Below, piece after piece: positions 11,976 to 20,833 of a stretch of DNA of 26,000 nucleotides. The number at the start of each line of letters is the position of its first letter. Positions within the stretch are counted from its first letter, which is position 1. The stretch is from positions 763,491,673 to 763,517,672 of the forward strand of contig NC_081408.1 of assembly GCF_030272615.1 (NCBI RefSeq). Reading direction: 5' to 3'. The stretch is from Cryptomeria japonica (taxonomy: Eukaryota; Streptophyta; Pinopsida; Cupressales; Cupressaceae). The notes beneath the pieces are model-generated. The model searched no databases and was not told where the DNA came from. It was given only the letters and a program-made list of their open reading frames with translations. The position numbers and the translations under genes are program-made.

Positions 11976-11987
11976 AAGTGGGAGATT
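11976..11987 (+). other. Polypurine tract of unit C
   Basis: AAGTGGGAGATT lies immediately before LTR3. Confidence 0.85.
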
Positions 11988-12881
11988 TGTTGGGAAAAAT
12001 GGTGTCTCAACCTTGCATTTATGTGAGGTTACTATTTATAGTAAGTTTTCATTTGAGCACGAAATGGTGCGAAACTCTCCCTGAAGCTTCTGGTTGGCTA
12101 GATAAGCATTCCGGTAAAGTTTCGTCGCAAGGTCACAGCTAGTTTTGAAGATATTAAAGTTTTCGTCTTGGAGGGGTGCAATAAAATATTTAAACTTAAT
12201 TTTGGGGACTTTAGAGGCTTGGAAACGCCCTAAAAAGTGGTCGTAACCGGCGAAGCGGGTTACGAGGTGATAGAGCACTTCGCGAGCTTTCCGGCGCTTC
12301 AAACGGTTCGTCAATCGGACACCCGGTTCTCAAGTTATGGCCTCCGGAAGTTTGTACTCCTGAAATAGGAAAAATAATTTGTATCGAATACATAAATGAG
12401 CGGTAAAAGGGAGCGACATGTGTTGATGTGTTCTTTAACATGTCATAGGGAATCTAGAAGGGAGATAAGGTCGGCTACACTTTATTGGGTGGTTTTAGCC
12501 CATGGTTTTGTAATACCGTTTGATGGTTTCTTGTATTGTATCTCCTATTTATGAGGTGTGTGAGATAGAGGTTGTGTGTAAGAGTCCTATGGCTATTGAG
12601 TTGCCTCTGAATCTCTGATTAACGGTACTCCTGTGAAGAGCTTGCTCTGCAAGTATTTTGTAATCTGTTTTTTATTGCTGAATAAAATATTGAGCTGCTT
12701 TTGGAGGGTGGGGTTTTTCTCCCGAAAGGGTTTTCCCCACGTAAATCATTGTGTTGTGGTATGAATGCTATTATATCTATTTTTATTTTCTGTAACTGTT
12801 GTAATGATCTGAAAAAGTTTTGCATTACCCTCCTCTCAAGGTTAGTGTAGGAAGTTGTTTCCGCTACTTAACTTCTTTACA
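11988..12881 (+). repeat. LTR3 (894 bp), shared by units C and D
   Basis: It has TGT...ACA ends and is flanked by the unit C polypurine tract and the unit D PBS. It differs from LTR4 at about 13 positions by hand count. Private changes include CTTCTTTACA at the 3' end and a lengthened T run (TGTTTTTTATT) before AATAAA. TATA-like, AATAAA and stem-loop positions match LTR1 plus 10242. Confidence 0.95.
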
Positions 12882-12883
12882 AG

Positions 12884-12896
12884 TGGTATCAGAGCC
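12884..12896 (+). other. Primer binding site of unit D
   Basis: TGGTATCAGAGCC begins two bases past the LTR3 end, with a 124-nt leader up to the ATG at 13006. Confidence 0.92.
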
Positions 12897-13005
12897 TGAT
12901 CACCTTTGGTTTCAATTGTGGGCAGTTGGGTTTTTTGAACTAATCCAGATTTGAGTGGGAGCTTGTGCAGAAGACACTTTTTGATCTTGTTGCAAGAATA
13001 TTCAG

Positions 13006-16000
13006 ATGGCGAGTTCGTCAGGGAGAATAGAGGTGGAGAAATTTAACGGAAGTAATTTTGAGATGAGGAAGCTGAAGATGGAAGATCTACTATTAGATCG
13101 AGATCTTTGGGATGCTATTGATGCGAATGTCCAAAGGCCCTCAGATCCTACTACGGCAGCTCAGTATGATGTTATGGACCGAAAAGCTAAGGGTCTAATC
13201 AGACTATGCCTGGCAGACTCTGTTCTAATCAATGTCCATGAAGAGAACTCTGCAAAGAAGCTATGGACTAAGCTTGGTGAGATGTATCAAGTGAAATCTT
13301 TATTAAATCAAATTTTCTTAAGAAAGAAATTGTATTCCTTGAAGATGGAAGAGGGTGGACGAATTGCAGACCACCTGGAAGCATTCAATATGTTGGTGGC
13401 TCAATTAGTATCTGTCGGTGTTAAGATGGACGAGGAGGAGAAATGTCAGATCTTGCTTTGCTCTTTGCCTGATTCGTGGGATTCTCTTGTTATGGCTATC
13501 GGTAGTACTTCTGTTGTTTTGAAATCTGAAGATGTGGTGGGTGCCCTACTCGGTGAAGAGATGCAAAGGAAGGTATCCATCAGTTCAAAAGAAGCCCTAA
13601 CCGTTCGTGGAAGACCTAGGGAGAAAGGGAAGAAGAATGAGAAGCGCGGCAAATCCAAATCCAAAGGGAGATCGAAATCTCCTGGAAAGTCCAAAGTCAT
13701 TTGCTGGAATTGCGGTAAACCGGGTCACATCCGTAAGGACTGCAAAGAAGAAAAGAAGAAGAAGAAAAAGAAAAGGTTCGATTCTGATTCTGAGTCCGAC
13801 AAGGAAGATGGCGATGCATTTATTGCGGCTTTGGCGACTCATACATGTAATGATGCCTGGCTAATTGACTCAGGTGCATCTTTTCATATGACTTCCAATA
13901 GAGATTGGTTTTCTGAATATGAAGGATTTAATGGAGGTAAGGTGTACTTGGGTGATGATTCACCTCTAGACATTGTTGGTCGAGGTAAAGTTAGAATCAG
14001 GTTTTCTGATGGTAGAATAACAAGGATTAATGGTGTGCTGCATATCCCTGGATTAAAACGAAACCTGTTATCTGTGAGCAAACTGATAGATGCGGGTGTG
14101 CAGGTAGTCTTTTTTGAAACAGGATGTAAGATGATTAAGGGTGCTATGGTAGTTGCTAGAGGTGTCACTTTTGGCACTTTGTATAAGCTTGAAGCATACA
14201 CTGTTGAGTGTAATAGCACTTCTGTAAAAAGTAAATCTGTGGATACTTCACTGGAAGATTTGAAGGTTTCACCTTCAGTAGATGGAAATGGTTTTTGGGT
14301 ACCTAAGGGTGCTCTTTTGTCTGAAGCAAAGTTACCTGCAGAGAAGACTATGTTATGGCACCAGAGACTTGGCCACATTAGAGAAAAAGGTCTAAGGACC
14401 TTGAAAAATAAAAATCTTGTTGAAGGTTTGAATGATTGTAATCTTGACTTTGATTTCTGTGAGCATTGCATTTATGGAAAACAAAACCGCGTTCAGTTTT
14501 ACTCGAGTTCTCATAAAACTTGTGGTGTTTTGGATCTTATCCATTTTGATGTGTTTGATCCAGAAGATGTCTCTTCGATTGGAAAATCCAAATATTATGT
14601 TTCATTTATTGATGATTTTAGTAGAAGGACATGGGCATATTTTCTAAAGAGTAAATCTGAAGTTTTTATTCGTTTTAAAGAATTTAAAGCAATGGTTGAG
14701 TTGCAGACTGGAAAGAAAATAAAATGTTTGAGAACTGATAATAGCGGTGAGTTTTGCTCTAATGATTTTGATAGATTCTGTAAAGACTGTGGAATTAATA
14801 GGCAGAAGACAACTCCGTATTCTCCACAGCAGAATGGAGTTGCAGAAAGAATGAACATGACACTGATAGAGAAGGCTAGGAGTATGTTGAGTGGTGTTGG
14901 TCTCGAACAAAAGTTTTGGGCTGAAGCTATTGCCACTGCTTGCTACCTGATTAACAGGTCTCCTACATCAGCTCTTGTTGATAAAACGCCTATGGAAGCA
15001 TGGTCAGGTCACAAGCCTTCATTGAGACATCTTAGAGTTTTTGGTTGCGAGGCATATGCACATGTGCCAAAGGAGAAGCAAACAAAGTTGGAGAACAAGG
15101 CTGTGAAATGTATCTTCATCGGATATAGTTATGGTGTGAAAGGATACAAGCTTTGGGACCCTGTTGCACAAAAGGTAATTCATAGTAGAAGTGTTATTTT
15201 TAGAGAAATTAAGTCTCCTTCTGTTACATTGCAGCCAGAACAGACTAAAAAAGAAGATGTGATTCAACTTCCTTCTACACCTGAAAGAGTTGAATCGAGA
15301 CCCCTAGATAGGCAAGAATTTGAGGAGAGCTCATCTAGCTCTGAATCTTCAAAAGAGGAGGAAGAACCTCCAACTCAGCTTGTTCGAAGGTCTACAAGAC
15401 ATAGACAACCACCTAAAAGGTATTCACCTGATGATTGGAGATGTATTTTTGCTCTGAATACTAGTGTGGATGAACCGAAATCTGTAGAAGAGGCATTAGG
15501 TATGAATGATGCAGAATCCTGGAAGATTGCTATGGAGGAAGAAATGGCAGCTTTGAAAAAGAATGATACATGGGATCTTTTACCATTGCCTGAAGGACAA
15601 AAACCTGTTGGTTGTAAATGGGTGTTCATGAAAAAGATTGGTTCAGATGGAAGCATTGAGAAGTATAAAGCAAGGTTGGTTGCAAAAGGCTACTCTCAGG
15701 TTGAGGGTGTTGATTACGGTGAGATATTTTCTCCTATTGCAAAAATGACGTCCATTAGATTTTTGCTTTCTATTACTACTGCTTATGATTTAGAGGTTGA
15801 GCAAATGGATGTGAAAACTGCTTTCCTTCATGGTGATTTGGAGGAAGATATTTATATGACACAGCCAGAGCACTATGTGATGAAAGGCAAAAGTAATTTG
15901 GTCTGTAAATTGAAGAAATCTTTGTATGGCCTCAAACAAAGTCCTAGGATGTGGTACCAAAAATTCGATACATATGTGTTGAGTTTGGGATTTGAACATT

Positions 16001-17052
16001 CTAAATCAGATCACTGTGTTTATTATAAATCTTATGGTGATCATTTCTTATTCATTGCATTGTATGTTGATGATATGTTATTCATTGGTAAAGGGAAAGG
16101 TATGATTTCAGAACTGAAGTCTCAGCTCGCTGCTAAATTCGAAATGAAAGATCTTGGTGCAGCAAAGCACTTTCTTGGGATGGAAATTAGAAGAGATAGG
16201 GTGAACAGAAAGCTATGGCTAGGCCAGAGTAAGTATGTGAATTCAGTGTTACAAAGGCTCAACATGCAGAATTGTAGACCATTGAGTGTTCCTTTTACTG
16301 TTGGAATGAAACTATCTATTTCAGATTGTCCTACATCCCCATTGGAGATGGAAGATATGAGCAGAGTGCCTTACCAGAGTGCGGTTGGAAGCTTGATGTA
16401 TGCTATGGTCTGTACTAGACCAGACATTGCCCAAGCAGTGGGAGTACTTTCTAGATATATGTCTAATCCTGGTAGAGTTCATTGGGATGCAGTCAAAAGA
16501 GTCTTCAGATATTTGAAGGGTACTTCAGAGTATTCTTTGTGTTATCATGGTAATTCAGTTGGAGACATGACTTCCCTTGATATCCATGGTTATGTGGATT
16601 CAGATTGGGCAGGTGATATTGATAGCAGAAGATCCACCAGTGCTTATGTGTTTACTTTGTTTGGTGGTGCAATTAGTTGGATGAGTAAACGACAGGCTAT
16701 GGTTGCTTTATCCACTACTAAAGCAGAGTATATGGCAGCTACTCATGCTTGTAAAAAGGCCATTTGGCTTAAGAGACTGTGTTCGGATATTGGAATAAAA
16801 CAAGGTACAGTGACAGTTTACTGTGACAGTCAGAGTGCAATTAGCCTAGCTAAGAACCCGACATTTCATGCCCGGACCAAACATATTGATGTTCAGTATC
16901 ATTTTGTTAGAGATATGTTCGAAGATGGTAGGGTGAAGCTGGTTAAGGTGGAAACTTTGATGAATGTTGCAGATGCTTTAACTAAGGCTGTGAGCACAGA
17001 GAAGTTCAGATGGTGTTCAGAGTCTATGGGCCTTATGGCCCCTAGCAATTGA
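13006..17052 (+). CDS. Unit D: uninterrupted copia gag-pol polyprotein (1348 aa)
   Basis: This single open frame encodes the whole retrotransposon polyprotein. Gag spans about 1-260, with a CCHC zinc knuckle at 233-246 followed by a Lys-rich and then acidic stretch. Aspartic protease has its DSGAS Asp at 288. Integrase has HHCC residues H452, H457, C485, C488 and a D515, D578, E614 triad with 35 residues between the last two. A Ser/Glu-rich linker covers about 770-786. RT runs about 854-1095 with D935 and YVDD at 1020-1023, and RNase H about 1196-1330. Length and order are normal for Ty1/copia. The start is the first ATG after the PBS leader and is conserved in B and C. Although open, it carries suspect changes: W21R in gag, G580S beside the integrase Asp (DNSGEF), and E1239K in the RNase H STTEAEY motif (AAA 16720-16722). 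Autonomous activity is therefore doubtful. Confidence 0.95.
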   Translation: MASSSGRIEVEKFNGSNFEMRKLKMEDLLLDRDLWDAIDANVQRPSDPTTAAQYDVMDRKAKGLIRLCLADSVLINVHEENSAKKLWTKLGEMYQVKSLLNQIFLRKKLYSLKMEEGGRIADHLEAFNMLVAQLVSVGVKMDEEEKCQILLCSLPDSWDSLVMAIGSTSVVLKSEDVVGALLGEEMQRKVSISSKEALTVRGRPREKGKKNEKRGKSKSKGRSKSPGKSKVICWNCGKPGHIRKDCKEEKKKKKKKRFDSDSESDKEDGDAFIAALATHTCNDAWLIDSGASFHMTSNRDWFSEYEGFNGGKVYLGDDSPLDIVGRGKVRIRFSDGRITRINGVLHIPGLKRNLLSVSKLIDAGVQVVFFETGCKMIKGAMVVARGVTFGTLYKLEAYTVECNSTSVKSKSVDTSLEDLKVSPSVDGNGFWVPKGALLSEAKLPAEKTMLWHQRLGHIREKGLRTLKNKNLVEGLNDCNLDFDFCEHCIYGKQNRVQFYSSSHKTCGVLDLIHFDVFDPEDVSSIGKSKYYVSFIDDFSRRTWAYFLKSKSEVFIRFKEFKAMVELQTGKKIKCLRTDNSGEFCSNDFDRFCKDCGINRQKTTPYSPQQNGVAERMNMTLIEKARSMLSGVGLEQKFWAEAIATACYLINRSPTSALVDKTPMEAWSGHKPSLRHLRVFGCEAYAHVPKEKQTKLENKAVKCIFIGYSYGVKGYKLWDPVAQKVIHSRSVIFREIKSPSVTLQPEQTKKEDVIQLPSTPERVESRPLDRQEFEESSSSSESSKEEEEPPTQLVRRSTRHRQPPKRYSPDDWRCIFALNTSVDEPKSVEEALGMNDAESWKIAMEEEMAALKKNDTWDLLPLPEGQKPVGCKWVFMKKIGSDGSIEKYKARLVAKGYSQVEGVDYGEIFSPIAKMTSIRFLLSITTAYDLEVEQMDVKTAFLHGDLEEDIYMTQPEHYVMKGKSNLVCKLKKSLYGLKQSPRMWYQKFDTYVLSLGFEHSKSDHCVYYKSYGDHFLFIALYVDDMLFIGKGKGMISELKSQLAAKFEMKDLGAAKHFLGMEIRRDRVNRKLWLGQSKYVNSVLQRLNMQNCRPLSVPFTVGMKLSISDCPTSPLEMEDMSRVPYQSAVGSLMYAMVCTRPDIAQAVGVLSRYMSNPGRVHWDAVKRVFRYLKGTSEYSLCYHGNSVGDMTSLDIHGYVDSDWAGDIDSRRSTSAYVFTLFGGAISWMSKRQAMVALSTTKAEYMAATHACKKAIWLKRLCSDIGIKQGTVTVYCDSQSAISLAKNPTFHARTKHIDVQYHFVRDMFEDGRVKLVKVETLMNVADALTKAVSTEKFRWCSESMGLMAPSN

Positions 17053-17096
17053 TTCATTGTGTTGACATTCCCTTCCGCTCATGCAAGGTGTTCGAC

Positions 17097-17108
17097 AAGT
17101 GGGAGATT
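17097..17108 (+). other. Polypurine tract of unit D
   Basis: AAGTGGGAGATT lies immediately before LTR4. Confidence 0.85.
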
Positions 17109-18002
17109 TGTTGGGAAAAATGGTGTCTCAACCTTGCATTTATGTGAGGTTACTATTTATAGTAAGTTTTCATTTGAGCACGAAATGGTGCGAAACTCTC
17201 CCTAAAGCTTCTGGTTGGCTATATAAGCATTCCGGTAAAGTTTCGTCGCAAGGTCACAGCTAGTTTTGAAGATATTAAAGTTTTCGTCTTGGAGGGGTGC
17301 AATAAAATATTTAAACTTAATTTTGGGGACTTTAGAGGCTCGGAAACGCCCTGAAAAGTGGTCGTAACCGGCGAAGCGGGTTACGAGGTGATAGAGCACT
17401 TCGCGAGCTTTCCGGCGCTTCAAACGGTTCGTCAATCGGACACCTGGTTCTCAAGTTATGGCCTCCGGAAGTTTGTACTCCTGAAATAGGAAAAATAATT
17501 TGTATCGAATACATAAATGAGTGGTAAAAGGTAGCGACATGTGTTGATGTGTGCTTTAACATGTCATATGGAATCTAGAAGGGAGATAAGGTCGGCTACA
17601 CTTTATTGGGTGGTTTTAGCCCATGGTTTTGTAATACCGTTTGATGGTTTCTTGTATTGTATCTCCTATTTATGAGGTGTGTGAGATAGAGGTTGTGTGT
17701 AAGAGTCCTATGGCTATTGAGTTGCCTCTGAATCTCTGATTAACGGTACTCCTGTGAAGAGCTTGCTCTGCAAGTATTTTGTAATCTGTTTTTGATTGCT
17801 GAATAAAATATTGAGCTGCTTTTGGAGGGTAGGGTTTTTCTCCCGAAAGGGTTTTCCCCATGTAAATCATTGTGTTGTGGTATGAATGCTATTATATCTA
17901 TTTTTATTTTCTGTAACTGTTGTAATGATCTGAAAAAGTTTTGCATTACCCTCCTCTCAAGGTTAGTGTAGGAAGTTGTTTCCGCTACTTAACTTCCTTA
18001 CA
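17109..18002 (+). repeat. LTR4 (894 bp), right end of the array
   Basis: It has the same TGT...ACA ends. It is the only LTR not followed by a PBS: the next bases are TGAATCATG, unrelated to the element, so this is the true 3' LTR and right border. Private substitutions include CCTAAAGC, GGCTATATAAGC, GGTAGCG, CATATGG and CCCATGTAA. If the array came from one insertion, TGAAT (18003-18007) should recur just left of the first LTR, outside the window. Confidence 0.95.
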
Positions 18003-18219
18003 TGAATCATGTATGATTGTTATCTATTTGTTTTAACTTTATTTTATGTTACTGCACTATTCTGTTTATGCATAACAGTAAAGTTATTATTCAAGAAAAT
18101 TTTTGGAGTACTGATTCACTCCTCCCCTCTCAGTACATTAGCTTTCCATATTGGGCCTAACAGTATGAATCATAAGAGAAAGTTGGGTAGTTGTAACTTC
18201 CATGTGGAGATAAAAAGGC

Positions 18220-18226
18220 TATAAAA
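18220..18226 (+). promoter_or_regulatory. TATA-box-like sequence
   Basis: GGCTATAAAACC is a good plant TATA match lying in AT-rich DNA. No downstream gene is visible, so it may be an old LTR promoter or chance. Confidence 0.25.
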
Positions 18227-18356
18227 CCTCTATAATGGTCTTTCATAAGATTGTGTAAAAGTTGGAGAAGGAATTGGAAAGCATTGGAAACATTTTGGTA
18301 TCATATTTTCGTTGTTTCAATCTCTTGTTTTGTGATCTTGGAAGTTTTTCCTCTTG

Positions 18357-18392
18357 TTTCCAGGCCTATTACGGCCATGTACAGCCTGGAAA
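18357..18392. repeat. 9-bp perfect inverted repeat
   Basis: TTTCCAGGC (18357-18365) and GCCTGGAAA (18384-18392) are perfect inverted copies around an 18-nt spacer. The function is unknown. Confidence 0.5.
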
Positions 18393-18867
18393 AAAATGTA
18401 TTTCCATAATGATAGTGTAGTATATTGAATAATGTTTCTATTTCTTTTGGTTTGAGTTTATTTCATTCAGTTTTGAGAAAGTTATGAATGTTTTGGTGAA
18501 AAGCGATTCATGGCGACCAGTTTTGGCACAATAATCATAACTTTGGATTTCATAGTTGGATTGTTCTATAATTTGGAGGAAAATTTTATAACTAGCATTT
18601 ATAAAATCTAACCTAAGCGATTGTCTAGGTGATTAATATTTTAAGAGTTATTAATGACTGTTCATGACTATAATTTCATGACCAAAATAGAGTAAATTTC
18701 ATAGTTTGGACAAATTCTTGGTTTTCATTTGCAAGAAATGAATAGATGAAGGGTTTAAATGATTTAGGTTTAATGCATGATATATGGATCTACAATCATT
18801 ATGGATTGATATATATGGAGAAGATTTGATAATGGTTATTTGATTTATATTTTCATGATGCTCTGCA

Positions 18868-20284
18868 TCACCTCCTCCTCTGGGCCAGTCGTTTGATGTC
18901 ATCATACCCTCCCACTGCTGCTATCACCTCCCCAACCCTCTCCTCACCCCCAGCTCTGATAGCCAAACCTCCTCTCCCTCTATCCATCACAACCCGCCAC
19001 ACAGCTCTCTCCGCCCATATCCCCCTATCACCACCATCTCTACCCCTATCTCCTCTCCTCCCTCGATCCAATCTCCCTCTATCTCCTCGCCGACCTCGGC
19101 CACCTCCATCACCACCTCCCCCATCACCTCCTCCTCCATCACCACCTCCCTCATCTACCTCCTCATTGTCATCAAAAGCCAGAATCATCTCAGCTGGATC
19201 TGATATCCTGGCCACTGCACTCCCTGCAAAGAGTGTTGCAAATTCATCTGTCATCCCAACATGCACTATCTCAGGGGCATAATCCCAAATCTAGCCGGCT
19301 AAATGAAAGAACTCCTCCACTGTCATCGTGTTATCAATCATAGGTCCCCAATCCGGAATATCCTATCTCTATCGAGCATAAAAACATGCTCCCTGTGGAA
19401 TCCCCTATTGTCGACCATACTGCCGCAACACCCGGCTATGCAAAAACCTCTCAATAATAAAGGGCATCCACCCTATCAAATATCTGGTCATATAAACATA
19501 GGGCATCTCCATCCCATCCTCTGCCCATACCTCACAACCTATATATGGTCATTGGACGACCATATCAATATCATCCAAAACTCTCCTCCAATGCTCTAGT
19601 TTGCCCAGCTTACGCTGGACAACTATCCCTCGGTATCCATAGGCATATGCACACCCAACAAGCCTATCTTTGTCTGCCAGTGTCCTAGCTGCAGGAAAAT
19701 GCTCCCACACCCATACCTGTAGCAGTGTCACTCTAGCTGATAGACTGCCATAACCCAAGTATACCACCTGATGCAAATCCCTATATAGGTGGGCCAGCAT
19801 AGCCGACCCCCGTACAAATCGGCGACCCTACGTCACCATGTCCTCCAAAACCAATCCCCACCCCACGGCCAGTCCCTTCGACCTACGGTCGGGACATAGG
19901 AAACCACCTATAAAACCTACCAACACTGATGGTAGGGGAGCATAATCCAAATCTAAAGAACTCCTGCCAAGGGATCTCATACCCGTAAACAGTATCATCC
20001 TGAAAAATCCGACGAAGTGCCTCAGTCCCACCCTCCTCAGTCTGCTCATAGGGTAGCAATGCACCTACCACAGGAATCCATAGAATCTGGTAGCAATCCT
20101 CAGGTGTCACTGTAATCTCGACTGTCGCTAAATGAAAAGTGTTCGTATCACTATGCCACCTCTCCGCCAATGTTGTCAATAAACCCCGGTTCAGGATAAA
20201 CCGAGGCATATCTAACAATGAGGATAAGCCACACCTCTCAATAATATCTCTATCGGTCTGTGTCAATTGTGGTATCAATGACTA
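18868..20284 (-). pseudogene. Decayed plant mobile domain (PMD) protein gene
   Basis: Read on the minus strand from about 20278 down, the translation shows features of the plant mobile domain family (PF10536; MAIL1/MAIN-like proteins and transposon-borne relatives). ERWHSDTNTFHL and TVTPEDCYQILWIPVVG lie near the N-terminus, then VGFIGGFLCPD, then GSAMLAHLYRDLHQV and LLQVWVWEHFP, then a stretch like MPYVYMTRYLIGWMPFI, and finally an acidic and Gly/Asp/Arg-rich tail (GGGDGGGGDGGG) ending at a TGA at 18868-18870. The frame shifts by one between the upstream part (to about 19950) and the downstream part (from about 19990). In-frame stops follow at 19828, 19549, 19405, 19369, 19363 and 19291. Only the PMD core is supported; whether it was a host gene or transposon cargo cannot be told. 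The plus-strand Ser/Pro-rich frame at 18893-19282 is its antisense shadow. Confidence 0.72.
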
Positions 20285-20480
20285 TGGTCTCAGAAATCAC
20301 TCACATGACTGAACCACTCCAAGGCACTCCTGTCGAAAAGAAAAACAAGTCCACTATCAGTTTCCTCATCAAAAGCATAGATATAAAAATTAAATTCATA
20401 TCAAAAACTTGAAACTTTGAAAATCTAAATCAAGTTCCACATCATATCAATCCATCAAATCATATCAACTTGTAACACAA
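20285..20480. other. Sequence upstream of the PMD relic
   Basis: The minus-strand frame is stopped at 20282-20284 and 20297-20299, and no start-proximal PMD sequence is recognisable. From about 20430 the DNA grades into diverged CAAGTT/AACTTG-containing repeats. Confidence 0.4.
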
Positions 20481-20585
20481 CTCAAGTTTCACATCCATAT
20501 CAGCTTGTCAAACAACTCAAGTTCCACAATCAATGCAACTTGTAAAAAAACTCAAGCTCCACATATATATCAACTTGAAACAATT
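20481..20585. repeat. Three tandem 35-bp units, each an imperfect palindrome
   Basis: Units at 20481-20515, 20516-20550 and 20551-20585 start CTCAAGTTCCAC (with variants) and carry AACTTG, or GCTTG in the first, near the middle-right. Each therefore pairs CAAGTT with AACTTG across about 13-14 nt. Diverged half-units with the same CAAGTT/AACTTG words extend to about 20430 on the left and about 20700 on the right. Confidence 0.7.
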
Positions 20586-20833
20586 CATATAAAATCAAGT
20601 TCATATAAAAAAAACATCCATATCAAAAACCACATCATATCAAATCAACATTAACTCTATATCAACTTGAAAAATTGCAAATCAAATCAAGTTATATCGG
20701 AACTCATATTGGACAGCTTATCACAACAATGATAGCAGACACACAGGTCGACAATTTGCACCTATCCTGACAGAACTGGCATTAACCTACTAATTTTCTT
20801 CATCTAAAAATTACACTATACCAAAAAAAATTC

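Larger units (their letters stand above)
1..18002 (+). mobile_element. Tandem LTR-sharing array of a Ty1/copia (Tork/Tnt1-like) retrotransposon
   Basis: Four LTRs of 894-895 bp alternate with three complete internal regions (2640-6866, 7762-11987, 12882-17108) and one that enters from the left edge (1-1745). LTR starts are 5121 bp apart in all three intervals. Each inner LTR is preceded by a polypurine tract and followed two bases later by an initiator-Met-tRNA PBS, so it serves as 3' LTR of one unit and 5' LTR of the next. No target-site duplication or foreign DNA lies between units. Domain order gag-protease-integrase-RT-RNase H in one frame is that of Ty1/copia (Pseudoviridae). Similarity of gag and integrase to the Tnt1/Tork group is judged from memory of the family. 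After LTR4 the sequence changes to unrelated DNA (TGAAT at 18003-18007), so this is the right border of the array. The left border lies outside the window. Confidence 0.95.
18003..18867. other. AT-rich flank without a recognisable gene
   Basis: No credible coding frame is seen; the one short open frame (18009-18224) has no recognisable motif. There is a TATA-like TATAAAA at 18220-18226 and a perfect inverted repeat at 18357-18392. The order TATA, about 130 nt, hairpin, T-rich tract would suit the U3/R/U5 of an old LTR, but I could not find LTR ends or a duplicated target. Confidence 0.5.

Noticed and set aside
3642-14471. Minus-strand ORFs of 195, 113, 93, 88, 84, 82 and 81 residues recurring in every unit
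   Set aside because: They recur only because the units are copies. They lie antisense to conserved pol domains, start and stop without conserved motifs, and vary freely where the sense protein tolerates change.
17829-17861. Compensatory base changes in the LTR4 stem
   Set aside because: The two LTR4 substitutions fall on different pairs; one gives an A-C mismatch and the other a G-U pair, so they do not support selection on the stem.
1-18002. Array as an assembly collapse or duplication artefact
   Set aside because: Each unit has its own private substitutions, stops or frameshift in about 2% of sites, so the units are not one sequence repeated by error. Misjoining of dispersed copies still needs long reads to exclude fully.
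1-18002. Nested insertions or centromeric satellite instead of a shared-LTR array
   Set aside because: Nested insertions would interrupt units with target duplications, and none are present. The repeat unit is a complete retrotransposon, not a satellite monomer.
18893-19282. Plus-strand Ser/Pro-rich 129-residue ORF
   Set aside because: It is the antisense of the Gly/Asp/Arg-rich tail of the minus-strand PMD relic; the repeat-like composition comes from that tail.
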